Origin: Brachionus plicatilis
Taxonomy: Eukaryota; Rotifera; Eurotatoria; Ploima; Brachionidae
Assembly (NCBI GenBank): GCA_010279815.1
Contig: QEOQ01000353.1
Coordinates: 14,580-78,066 of the forward strand
Direction of reading: 5' to 3'
Length of the DNA stretch: 63,487 nt
Shown here: one piece after another, positions 48,497 to 60,600 of the stretch
Layout of the letters: each line of letters opens with the position of its first letter
How positions within the stretch are numbered: the stretch's first letter is position 1
Position numbers and translations under genes: made by a program
The notes under the pieces: generated by a model
Databases searched by the model: none
The model's input: the letters and a program-made list of their open reading frames with translations, nothing else
What the model was told of the DNA's origin: nothing

Positions 48497-51354
48497 CTAA
48501 AAATCAGCTCCTTTAGCTTTCAAAAACGCTTCCTCATTCGGTTCTCTTCCAAGAAAGTTGGTCACCATTTGTTTGGCGTCCTGAAAGAAATTATTATTTA
48601 TTTTATTAGTGCAAATTCTTATTTAAGTTTTAAACTTACCAGAGAACCACCAGGCTCAAGAATGCATCTTCTATAATCAAGACCAGTCTTTGGATTTAAA
48701 ATACCTTCTTTTTTAAATCTAGTTTGAAACATATCCTCTGAATACACTTCACTCCACTTTTTAATTTAATTTAAATTAAACAAATTAAATCTAAACTTAA
48801 TTTTATCTTCTTTTACCAAATAACTGTAATATTGGGACTCGTATCCTCCAACTAAATGTTCAAAAGATGCATTCATATTCAATCCTTCAGCCTCTAGCTC
48901 TTGGAGCATGTATTCTTTGCAGTATTGTTTATAAATACTTGCAGTACAGACCTAAAATAAAAATTTTAAAAAAATTTATTTTAACTTTTATTTAAAATTT
49001 ACTTTTTCATGAGTGGTGTGAAAATATTGATCCATTTTGGCAAATAATATTTGTCTCATATTAAAATGACCATTTGCTGAATTTTTTGATTTGATTAAGT
49101 CTTCAATTAGCTGGTCATCAATGCTTGAACCATCTTTGTAATGAGATGAGAGCATTTTTAGTGAGTCTTTCTGCCAGCACCAGTTTTCCAACATTTGACT
49201 TGGAGCCTCGACAAAGTCAGTCTCTACAGCTGTACCTCTTAAATTTATTTAGCAACTTTTAACAATTTTAATTAGTTCCTTACGCAAATTTATAAAAATT
49301 GGCTTTAGTGCAGATTTGGTGCATTACATGACCAAACTCGTGGAAAAATGTCTCCACTTCATCATGAGTCAATAATGATGGTTGATCAGCTGTTGGTTTG
49401 GTAAAGTTGCATACCATAATACAAACTGGTATTTGATTCCCAAGTTTAGTACCTTCCTAAAAAAAATTTCTCTAAAAAAATCCAATTAAATAAATCTTAC
49501 TCTCAAGCCAAAAACAGCTGCGTGTCCATATTTTCCATCTCTTGGATGCAAATCAGTGTAAAAGTATCCAACTATCTGACCAGTAATTGAATCAGTTACT
49601 TTGTACTTTTTTTATATAAAAATAAATTTAAAATGATGAAAAAATTAAAAATTACTAATTTTAGTTCCTGATGGTATTTAGTAGCATCCAAAACCTCTTC
49701 AAATTTTAAACTCAACAAAGTCTTGAAAAAAAAAATTTCATTAAATAATTAAAATTCAAAAATAAAAAAATGTATTACTTGATAAATTTTAAATGTGCCG
49801 TCAATTACAACATTAAGCGGAAAGTACTCTTGAAGCTTTGTATGATCGACTTTGAACTCTTTTTTTTCTCTCATATTCAAATAATATTTTAAATCGGAAG
49901 GGTTTATTTTTCCGTCAAATGGAATGTTTAGCTCTTTACACTGATAAAATTAAAATTTTTAAATAAAACTTTCTTTTCAAATCCTACTTCTTTTCGTTTG
50001 TACTCCAGTAGCAATTCAATTTCATGTTTTTGTAGAATACGCATCTTTTCAGCCAGCTTGTTTAAAAAATTTTCCACATTCTGTGGATTTTCCGAACACA
50101 ACAACTTAAGTTTGTACTCAGCAAAATTTTTAAATCCCAATAAACCAGCTAACTCTGATCTGAGTTGAAGAACTTGCTCAAATATATGAGTATTTTTATG
50201 TAGACAACTTCAAATATAGACTTAATAGAAAAAAATAAACAAAATTTATTAGAAATACCGGCTGTCAAATGCTATGTTAAGCTTGCGTCTTGTCTCTGGC
50301 ACCCGACATTCTTTCATTACTGGATAATATACCGGATACTTTAGGCTCACTTCATAATTCCCCTCATTATCCTATACAAAAAAATTATATATATTTGATA
50401 AAGAAAAAATTTCTAATTTAAAATATTAAAGATATGTATACTCACTTTTGGCAATGAATTCAAAAAATTTTCATTAACACCCTCTAAAATTAATAATTAA
50501 TTTTATTTTTTAAATCATGATTTTGCAATAAAGTTTTTGTTTTAATTATCAAAATTATTTTTTTTGGCCACTAAAATTATAGTATCTACAAATAGAAAAT
50601 TTATATTTTTTAACAGAAAATAAATTAAACCTATGTTTTAAAGAATTGAAAATTTTTTTTTAATTTTTATTCAACTTGCCTAATTGTTCTTTATTGAAGC
50701 TAAATTTAGATGATTCTTCATTACAATTTTTGGAGAATTCGACGCATAAATCACTTATCTTTTCATTCAATATCTTAACTTGGTTCAAAGTATTATCGTC
50801 TAAATGAAGGCCATCAAGTTTTCGTTCAAGTATGTTCTTGTCCAAATACCGTCTTGATTCATTGTCTAAATGTTGGTCTAACTGGGTTCGAGCTTTTTCC
50901 AAAAATTCATAGAATTTTTTGTCCATTCTTAAATTAATAATTAAACTTTTTCATGAATAAAAAAATTATTTTTTAACTACCTTAATTCAATTATTAGCTT
51001 ATTCAGTTCAGCTACAGCATCAGAAGAAGTGTCTCGAACACTTTTGTCCGGAAAAACACTTTTTAAAATGTTTATATAACATAAACCATTTCCTAAATTT
51101 TTATCTAATTCGTTCATGGCCTTTTAAAAATTTTTTTTTAAATTTATTTATTTTTTTTTAATTTTACTTTTAAAATTTCAGAATCAGCCGGATTTGAGCA
51201 AAGAATTTTTTCAGATTGTTTGCGTGCTTGAACAATCAAATCTTGACTCATGGCACGGATTCTTTCACTGTTAACATCCCATTTTAAAACTAAATAGATT
51301 AAATAAATACTTTTTATTATTAATTAATTCTTATCAAATACTTGAATCAGCCAT
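48497..51354 (-). CDS. THOP1-like: Thimet oligopeptidase / neurolysin, M3 zinc metallopeptidase
   Basis: Fifteen exons join in frame to 656 residues: 51354-51342, 51289-51168, 51120-50981, 50927-50680, 50483-50446, 50371-50259, 50207-49988, 49940-49779, 49721-49656, 49605-49501, 49456-49284, 49237-49003, 48951-48817, 48756-48640, 48580-48497. The zinc site HEFGH (His 448 and 452, catalytic Glu 449) and the third ligand in [12 protein letters not shown] (Glu 477) keep the 29-residue spacing of the family. Other landmarks: [23 protein letters not shown] and [19 protein letters not shown]. The family cleaves short peptides in the cytosol or mitochondria; no signal peptide is seen, so a cytosolic enzyme is likely. 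Intron 4 starts GC instead of GT. The gene converges on copy C with 58 bp between stop codons. Confidence 0.93.
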
Positions 51355-51595
51355 TATTGTTCTCGATTTGCTTAAATAAACAAGTCTGGATTGACTTAGA
51401 AATTTGGTGATTTGTCTAAACTTAAAAAAGATCACTTTACAAAATTTTAGAAATAAGTCTGAATAATTTTGAATTTCTTTTCAAAATTTTGCAACAGAAC
51501 ATAAGTTGATTTTTATGTTGAAATATTTCTTTATAAGTATATGTTCGACAATTTTTCTAAAAGAATATTTTATTACTTGTAAATTAATACAAATG

Positions 51596-51796
51596 ATTTT
51601 CGGTGAAAGGGGACACATTTTGATCGAGTTTTTGTGCCCTTTGGTCAGGACTTGAGGCAAGCTCAAATTGATGATTGATTTTTGTCATTTGGTCAGTTAA
51701 TGGTGTGAAAACTCTTCAAGATCATCATCAACACACTTACCTGAAAAAGATTGGATCAAACGAGATTTTTAGAAGCGAATAATCTATAAGGCCTGG
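51596..51796 (-). pseudogene. Partial copy of the 3' exons of the F-BAR/SH3 gene
   Basis: Positions 51596-51700 match the coding end of the gene at 54690-54780 (same GGTGAAAGGGGACACATTTT block). 51740-51760 matches the start of that last exon, and 51765-51795 matches the end of the preceding exon. The SH3 core between them is deleted. It is a truncated, non-functional duplicate lying about 240 bp upstream of the thimet oligopeptidase start. Confidence 0.75.
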
Positions 51797-52247
51797 AAAG
51801 AAAAAAAATATAAAAAAAAAGTTTATTCGACTTAAACATGATTAAATATTGAATTAATTCACTAAAAAAATCATACTCTCTATTAAAAAATATTTAAAAG
51901 CAGTTTCTTTATATTTAAAAATTATCCAAAAATTTTCCTCAAATATGAATAAAACAAATTTTGAAAATTTTTATTTTTTACCAATATTTTTGATAAATCA
52001 CCTTAAATATTATTAATATTATTTCTAGTAAAAATAAATGATCAAAAATAAAATTTTGTATTTAAAATAGCATCATTATCTATCCTAATTTTTTTTAAAA
52101 AAATTATTTAAATACTTATTTTGTATAATTCCAAAATGATCGATTTTATATTACAATAAATTATCAAGGCTAAAAATGATCATTGACTCGCACATTAATA
52201 CACAAAAGAATGACAAGAAATAGAACATGGTAGAGTATAGTTAAGAG
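51797..52247. other. Gene-free AT-rich spacer
   Basis: No coding, repeat or regulatory structure was recognised. Confidence 0.4.
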
Positions 52248-52310
52248 CAGAGTTGTTCATCAAGTCTCAAATCTCAAGTCAAGTCCAAGTCACGACTTAA
52301 CTTGTTTGTA
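52248..52310 (+). mobile_element. Solo end of the AAGTC hAT-like family
   Basis: Starts CAGAGTTGTTCATCAAGTC and continues with several CAAGTC/AAGTC copies, like the ends at 17411 and 60396. No matching right end or target duplication was found nearby. Confidence 0.55.
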
Positions 52311-52649
52311 TTATTTAAAAATTAAAAGAATTTTAAATATTTTTTTCAAATTTCCAAATAAAAATTAAACTCATCAAGATTTACTCAAGAGTTTAATTTC
52401 AATAATGTAGATTTGAAATTAAAAATGTGGGGAAAAAATTTTCAAAAAATAAAATTTACTAAAATCTCAGATTAAAAAAATTAATACGATATTTTGGGGC
52501 AAAGGGGTTAAAATCGGTCCAAATCGGTTAAATGGGTTATTTTTGTAGTTAAAGAGGTAAAACCCTATACACCCCCTTAGCCCCATTAATTCAACCAATA
52601 TAAGATCAGCACCTTGATTATTGACAGTCGTTATGTTTTTTTTTTTTAA

Positions 52650-53175
52650 TATTAATATTCAAGGTAAATCAACAGGCTAGTGATCATGCCTCATGAGATT
52701 GATTATTAAAAAAAATACAGATATTAAAAATATAATAAAAATTACAAAAATTGAATAGAGTTATTGATTTAATAGTTATTTGAAAAAATTTAACAACAAG
52801 CTTTTTAAGTTAAATGATTCAAATTTAGAAACAAAATCTGTGTAAATTAAATTTATGTTATTGAAAATTGAAAGCTTAAACATTGAAAACTTCAACATTG
52901 ATCTCTTGATCACAAAGCAATTTATTAATCTTGAATAAAAATGTTCAAATTTTTTTTCTCCACTTTTTGATTTGGCCATTGGTTCAATAAGGTTATTGCT
53001 GTTCCTTAAAATATAATTCAAATTTCTTGAGTCATTTTTCTTTAATTTTTCTTTAGTTTTTGGCGGAGAATTGAAATAAAATAGACATTTATAAGAGAAA
53101 GTTAGTATCCTTTCAAAAATTCGATGTTGAAATGAATAAAGACCATACTTTTCCAAAGCGTTATTTATTACATTA
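52650..53175 (-). mobile_element. LINE 3' end with ORF2 C-terminus
   Basis: A minus-strand frame (53156 to 52776) reads EKYGLYSFQHRIFERILTF, then SRNLNYILRNSNNLIEPMA and EKKFEHFYSRLINC, which has the character of a LINE ORF2 C-terminal region. The 3' end shares the CAACAGGCTAGTG block with 17.77 kb. 5'-truncated. Confidence 0.6.
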
Positions 53176-53329
53176 AAACTGTTTGCTTAAAGCTTAACAT
53201 TTAAAAGTTTTATGATAGAGATATAATAACTGGATTTTTTTTAAATCATTTTTCAGCCTAAAAAAGATAAGCACATATCAAACAAATAATTATTCTACGG
53301 AATTTCTATTATAAAAGTATTTAAAAAGA

Positions 53330-54497
53330 ATTTAAGACATGTAATAGTTTTAAAAAATTGTGCTGATTCTTTTGCGTTATCTTTATCAATAATTTTCAAA
53401 AATTCATTAATCTGAGGGACTTTAATGGTTTTATGGAAACAGGCAAACGTTTCACCACTTTAAAAAAGTGGTAGCAAAATGTCACCCAAAAACTATCGAT
53501 CTGTTTCTCTAACTTGTATTATTTGCAAGATTTTAGAGAGAATTTTGAAAGAGAAAATATTAGATCATTTATTAAATAAAAATTTGATTTCGTCATCCCA
53601 ACATGTTTTTCTTCCGAAAAAATCATGTACTACTAACCTGCTTGAGACTATTGATCTAATTACGGAATCCTAGTTTGCAAATGGTCTGAAGATTGGTCTA
53701 CTCAGCTTAATGTTGAAAAGGGAAAAGTTCTTCATATAGGCCACAGCAACAAAAAGTTTAATTACTCAATTTATTCTCAGGCACTTAATAAGTCGGCTTG
53801 TGAAAGGGACTAAGGAATTTACATTCAAGATGATTTGAAATGGGACACTCAAGTAAAAAACGCAACGTCGAAAGCAAATCGTTTATTACGAATGATAAGA
53901 AAATCGTTTAAATTTTCTACGCTCGAGTTGATTAGGTTACTATACTGTTCACTTCTCAGTCCGCACTTAGAATACGCGATTAGCTCTTGGTGTCCTTATT
54001 TTGAAAAAGATGTGAATGCGCTGGAAAAAGTACAAAGAAGAGCGTCTAAATTAGTTCATGAACTGCGTCATTTAGACTACTCGGAACGACTATCAAAGTT
54101 AAAATTAACCGACTTGAAAACAAGAAGAGTACGTGGCGATTTGATTCAAATGTTTAAGATAGTTAATGGTATAGAGATTGTGAATTTTACCAACAGGATC
54201 AATTATAGTTTAAACACCAAGGTGTAAAATCGAAGATATGAGTTGAGAAGACACAGACAGAACCTTACACGAGAGCTAGTTAGGAGTTGTTTTCCTAGAT
54301 TTAACCTTTTTATTAACAGGGTTGTCAATGATTGGAATAAACTACCGGAAGAAATTATCAACTCAAGGAATACAAACAGTTTCAAAGCAAAACTTGATGT
54401 TTGGATGGCTAAACGATTTGAAGCGACTGCTATAGCTCATTAGAGCTCTGCTTGGTTGACTCCAAGCTGCAGTTTACAATACTACTACTACTAAAAT
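53330..54497 (+). mobile_element. CR1/jockey-like LINE with internal deletion
   Basis: The plus strand reads the RT fingers (SPKNYRSVSLTCIICKILER, SSSQHVFLPKKSC, TNLLETIDLITES), then jumps to the thumb (WDTQVKNATSKANRLLRMIR, ISSWCPYFEKDVNALEKVQR) and the C-terminal end (VVNDWNKLPEEIINSRNT). The palm with the catalytic YADD is deleted near 53670, and several frameshifts and stops occur. It ends in an ACT repeat tail (54478-54493). Confidence 0.8.
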
Positions 54498-54666
54498 ATT
54501 AATGAGGAAAAAAAACACTTATCAAAAGTTGTCACCCGGTTTACACATTAAATAATATCCCCATCTTACAATATTTTTTTATTCAAAAATATATATATAA
54601 AAAATTTTTTTGTTCAAATGTTTTATTAAAAGAGTATATTCGACTAAAATATCAAAAGATAGGATT
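54498..54666. other. 3' flank of the F-BAR/SH3 gene
   Basis: Short AT-rich spacer between the LINE tail and the stop codon of the F-BAR gene; nothing recognised. Confidence 0.4.
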
Positions 54667-57600
54667 TTATTGAGGAACTTTTTGGTTTTCGGTGAAAGGG
54701 GACACATTTTGATCGAGTTGTTGTGCCCTTTGGTTAGGACTTGAGGGTAGCTCAAATTGATGATTGCTTTTGGTCATTTGGTCAATTACTTGTACGAATA
54801 TGGACGGAAAATAGCCAATTTTATCCTCAAAAACCCCTTCCCACCACTCTTCATTGTCTATTTTTTTCTTATATGCATCTTTTCTTAGTAATCTTATATA
54901 GGCCTCGGGTGGAAATGATAGCTCTTGTTCGTCTAGACCATCATAGACATACACTGACTTGACAAAGATTGGATCCTCTATTTAAAACAAAAATAAAAAT
55001 TTTGAAAAAAACTTAAAATTTTTTAAATTAACCTTTATAAAACTCTAGATACTTAGAAGCGACTAATCCAACAAGTCCTGCATAATTTTTTGCCCTGAAA
55101 ACTCCGTTAAATATTTCATCATATACAATTAAGCTTTGATTACCATCAAAGCTTAAATAATTTTGATCGTCCTTTTTTAAATTAATTTTATTTGATTTTT
55201 CCAAAATAAGTGGTGATTCATAATGTGTTGCAAAATGTTTGCACCCATCTTAAAATATCAACCGATAATCAATTATAGTTAAAATTTTACATATTTACTA
55301 TCAAGCTCTTCTAATTTTTAATTTTTTGTTTGGTACCAAGTAGGTACCCATGTCGACTTTAGAATACTAAAAAAATCGATTTTTTATTAATTACTTCTGA
55401 AAGAAATATTAGATTCAAACCAAAATTTGCACTAACACAGATACATAAAAGACATATTATAAGTATTAATTTTATATTTCTAGGCCAAAAAAACTGAGTT
55501 AAAAAGTACTGTGATTAGAGGTTAGGTATTTTTAAATTAAAAAAAATTAAAATAAATAATTTAGAAATTAAAATTTAAATTTAAAACCTTAAAAAATTAG
55601 CTACTCAAAAATATATTATACATTAGATTTTTTGATGGAAAAAAAAGACAAAGTAGTTGCATAAAATATTAATAAATCTGGGATAAATTCAGAATAATAC
55701 TAATAATACAGTACTTTTTAAATTTTTTTTTCGACTTGATAATTTTAATTCTAAATTTTTTTTATTATAAACTTAAAAATTTTTGAAAATTTTGTGATGC
55801 CTAATACTGATTCTTTTCGAGAACCTACCATCCAGCATTTTAAAAATGTTAAATCTTGTCCTTTTCTTAATAATACAATTAAAAAATCTAAAGTATAATA
55901 TTGAGTAGCTAATTTTTAAAAGTTTTAGAATTTTACTAATTATTTATCAATAAATAAACAAAGTCGGGGACATCGAGCATAAATATTTATCAGATAAGTG
56001 TTTTTTTTTCTTAGAACTTAGTAAAAGTGTACGGGTGGTATTTATTCTATCACCTAAAATTTATCATCAAAAAATGAAATTTAACACCAAAATATTTTTA
56101 TTTTCATCACCAAATTTAAAAAAATTGATCATCAAAATATACGAAAGTTTAGATTAATTAAGCAGAAAGTATTCATCAAAAATTTTTTTATCATTAAATA
56201 AAAAAATTATTAAAACCACAATCAATTAAAATATAAAAAAAAACTATCTTGATAAAGCGTTTTTGACTAAATTAGGTCTACCACAAGTTCTTTTTTCACC
56301 AACATCAAGTGTCCTAGTATTATCAGGAATTGCGAAATACATATAATGTTTGCTTGCACAACTTTTTGAATATCTTGGAAAATCACATGAAATTCTCATT
56401 TATTCTTACCAATTATTTTTAATTAAATATTTTATACACTTTTTTCTGATGCATAATTTTTTAAATGTAAAAAAAATTTTAATGATAAAAATTTAATTTT
56501 GGTGGAAAATTTTTTTTTGATAATAAATTTGAATAAAAATTTGATGCCAAATTCTGATTTATTTGATGATGAAAATATTCTCAAAGTGTACTTCCTTGAT
56601 ACCAAACATAAAATAAAAAACTAAAAGAGATTGATAGTAAGTATGTAAAATTTTAACTATAATTGATTATCGGTTGATATTTTAAGATGGGTGCAAAAAT
56701 TTTGCAGAGCTTTATGAACCTGGTAAAATAAAAAATTTACCGAAACAAATTCTTGAATTGTTCTGGCAAATCGCGCCTCTACATTCGGTATATTGGCATA
56801 AGCATTCTTTTTAACTTCCCTGGCATTCGGGTCAAAAATACTGAACGAAATTTTTGATTCGCTTGACTCATCGCTTTGGATAAAATCTTTGGAAGATTTT
56901 CTCGGCAGATCATATTCATAGCTTTCATCTAAATATTTTATCTTGTCAATACTGCTCATTAGTTTGTCCCATAGCTCAAAATTTTGGTGCAAATTTTCGC
57001 CAAAGTCTCGTTTTTCCTCAAATTTATGCAAATCAGTGCCCAGATCATTTAAATTTACTAGAAATAATTAATTTTATAAAATAAAAAATTCAAATTCATT
57101 TTTTTATTACTATTGAAAGATCCCAATGCATCAATTTTAGCTTGTAAATGAATCATTTGAAGTTTTTTCTCAGCTAACAAAAATCTATACTCTTCTTGTT
57201 TTAAATCGACTGAAAAATCAATGCTAGTTTCTTCACAGTTTTCCATTTTTTTCTCATTTACTTTGGTCAACATGGCAGTCATCAATTTTTCTACTTCGTT
57301 AAGCTTGGCCGTCCATTTGACATAATCATTAGACAAATTTTTTAAATTATCATTTTGAAATGAAAAAAAACTCGGCTGAAACTCGCTGTCATGTGGCTGT
57401 AGATCAAATTGAATCAAGTTGGAAAAACATTCATTGCGATCTATGAAATAAGCTTCGCTTGAGTTGTTCGAAATGTTCAATCTATCGGCACATATTTCCG
57501 ATTTATTCTCTGAGTTGAACAATGAATCCTCAAAGTGTTTGACCAAAAATTTACTGGACTCTATGTCTTTGAGGACCAAAGTGTTAAGCGATTCGTTTAT

Positions 57601-60600
57601 AAACGAATCTATATAACCATTTTGCAGCTAAAAAAAATGTTAAATTTAAATAATATTCAATAATTGTGTGCTGATTTACATTTAATAATTGCGGAATTTC
57701 CATTGAATAGTAATATTGTATTTGTTGATTTTGACAACAATTTGTAGTAACATAATTTAGTTTGGAAAAGTCTAGTTTTTTTAGTCTTTCTTTTGCTATT
57801 TCTTTATCCTTTAAAAATTTTAATTTAAAGTACAAACAAAACATTAAATAAAAAAATAAAAAATATATTTTTATAATTTTACAATACCGTAAATATTGGC
57901 GTTTTGAATTTTGGAACAAAGAACAAGAACAAAAGGCAAATTGAAGTTTAAGATCAAGATCAAAAGATCAAAATATAAATTGTAATATTTTTTTTAATAA
58001 TAGAGAAAAAATAAATTTTTTCCAAAGCAATTACTTGACATGCCATGTCAAGTATATTTTCATATTTAAAAGTTTAAAATGTTCCTTTTTATTGAACTTT
58101 AATAGGGTTTAAATATTTTAATTGATTTTAGTGAAAATTTACTTTTAAAGACAAAAAAATTCACTGTTTTTAAATTTTAAATTTATTTAAGTGGAAAAAT
58201 AAAATTATTTCAGTTTGAATGAATGAATATAAAAGTTATAAATTTGAATTTGTGAATTAACTAAACTCGAAGTATTTAAATTATTGATTGTTTTTTTCAA
58301 ATAAATTAGAGATCAATCATTTCGATGTAAATTTGATAATGAACCATTATTAGACATAACATGTCTAGTAATGTTTAGTATTTATTTCTTAAAAATTATT
58401 AAAATCATTAGATTATTTAAGCTTTAAAATTTTAAATGATCCTTTTGATCTTAAAATTTGATCTGAAACTTCAATTTGCCGAACAAAATTCTTAAAATGA
58501 AATAACTTTTTTACTATGAGTGTAAAAATTGTTCTGCAAAACTTATCAGCTAATACAAACTTGGTACCAACCAAATCAAGTCTCTGAATAACTCTGCAAT
58601 CTAATTTAAATGATTTTCTAATACATTTAGTTCTTTGCAGACTTGCAGAGCTTTTGCAGAGACTTAATTTGGCTGGGACAAGGTTTGTATCAGCTGACAC
58701 GTTTTGTCTAACAATTTTACACTCGTAGTAAAAAAGTTATTCCATTTTAAGATCGTTGTTCTTGTACTTTGTTCCAAAATTCACAATGGCTAAATATTTG
58801 AAAGATAAAAAGATTTATTTTTGAAAATCAATTTTAAAATAAAATATTAATTTTTTAAAAATGATTTTATTTGATTTTATTTTATTTAAAATGTAGCTAC
58901 CAGTCATCAATAGAAATCAATAAGGCAAACATGATATTTTTTCAACTCTGTCAAAAATTTAGTTTTTTGAAAGTAAAATCTTTTAGATCACTCTTTCTTG
59001 GGTTTATGAGCCCACATAATAAAAAATACATTCATACTTCAGAAAAAGCTCAAATCAAAGCTTCGAACTCTTCAAGGGTTTAAGAAACCTGTAATATAAT
59101 AAGGGACTAGACTTTTTGAAATATTTCATGCAATTTACGCTTTTTAAATTTTTACCAATGTTTCTGAATATAAATTAATACTACTGAATTTTCATAGCTT
59201 GAATTGTTTGTGATTTAATTTTATTTTTGAAAATTAATAATCAAAAATAAAATTTTGTATTTAACACAACATAACATTCATTATTTTTCTTAATTTTTAT
59301 AAATAAAATTTAAAAAAAAGTTTCCTTTAAAAATATCAAAATAATCGATTTTGAAAAATACTCAAATTATAAAATCCATAAAAACATTGTTAAAAGCACT
59401 TTTAACAATGTTTTTATGGGTTAAAAGGTTCTTCTTCAATTTTTCAATTGTAGAATAAGTTATTCTACTCGAATTAAAACTTGTCAAAAAAAGGCAAAGG
59501 ATTGTTATATTAGAGAGTAGCTTTTATTAAGCAATTTTAAATGCAAACATTAGTTTTATTTTTGTTATTAACAAATAAATCTTTTAAATAATTTTTCATT
59601 TTTATAATTTTTAAATTTGGTGATTATCCTGAAATTTTCCTCAGTTTATATAAGTCGCTTAAGAATAAATAAAACTTAAGCAAGACATTAATAGCACAGA
59701 ATAGCAAGACAGTTTAAAGAACATGTAAAGAATTAAATTTTTTTTTAAATGTATTTTCTTGACGGGAATAATTTTATTATTTGAAAAATTTTCAATTTAA
59801 GGAAAATTGAAATTTTTTTAAAGGTCAGAAAATATTTTAATAGAATTTGATAAGATTATAATTTAATAATTAGAATTAGAATCAAAAATCAAATTCCTAT
59901 AATTTAAGAATAAAAAATAACAGCATTCTACATCTAAGCATTTTTTATTGACTTAATCGAGTATTTTTCCAAAGTTATTCTTGAATCTCTAGGTCATTAT
60001 TAATTTTTTAACTCTTGAATTAACTCAGAAAAATATTAAAAAAATTTCGATTTGCTTAATTAAATAATAAAATAAAAAAAGACATTCATCATTTGATACA
60101 TTTAAGAATATTTCTTAAAATGAAATATCTAAGATTTCTAGTTTAGTCAATTATTTTCCAATTAATGCTTTTTAAATTTCATTCATCCTTGATTCCGACT
60201 GATGGATTCCCGATGCTATTTATTTGACTCAGTTTAATTAAAAAAAAAATTAAAAAATAAAAAAAAATCATAAAAAAAGTAATTTTTATATATTAAAAAT
60301 AAAATAAAAGACTTTGGCTGGGACTTTTAAAAAAAAAATTAAAAAAAAATCCGGACTTGGACTTGACTTAAGACTTGTGATTTTTAAACAACTCTGTTTA
60401 AAATCAGTCCTGATTTTCGTACACAACAGGCACATATTTTTAGCATTCTTTAAAATTTAGAAAATAAATTTAAGGAATGAAGATTAAAAAATAAAATTCT
60501 TATTTTATTAGTTATCTCAAGTTATTTCTTGATTATTTAAAGTTTTTATGAGACATGTTAATCACACTCTTAACCATGTCAGCTTAGTATTCTGAAAATA

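Noticed and set aside
56657..56741. VHKALQNFCTHLKISTDNQL as the genuine C-terminus of the F-BAR protein.
   Set aside because: It is read from the arm of the inverted duplication, would remove both SH3 domains, and the SH3 exons with an intact stop follow downstream; at most it is a minor short form.
52248..60396. One 8.1-kb hAT element between the CAGAGTTG at 52248 and the CAACTCTG at 60396.
   Set aside because: The flanking octamers differ (GTTAAGAG and TTTAAAAT), and the interval contains most of the F-BAR gene and other elements.
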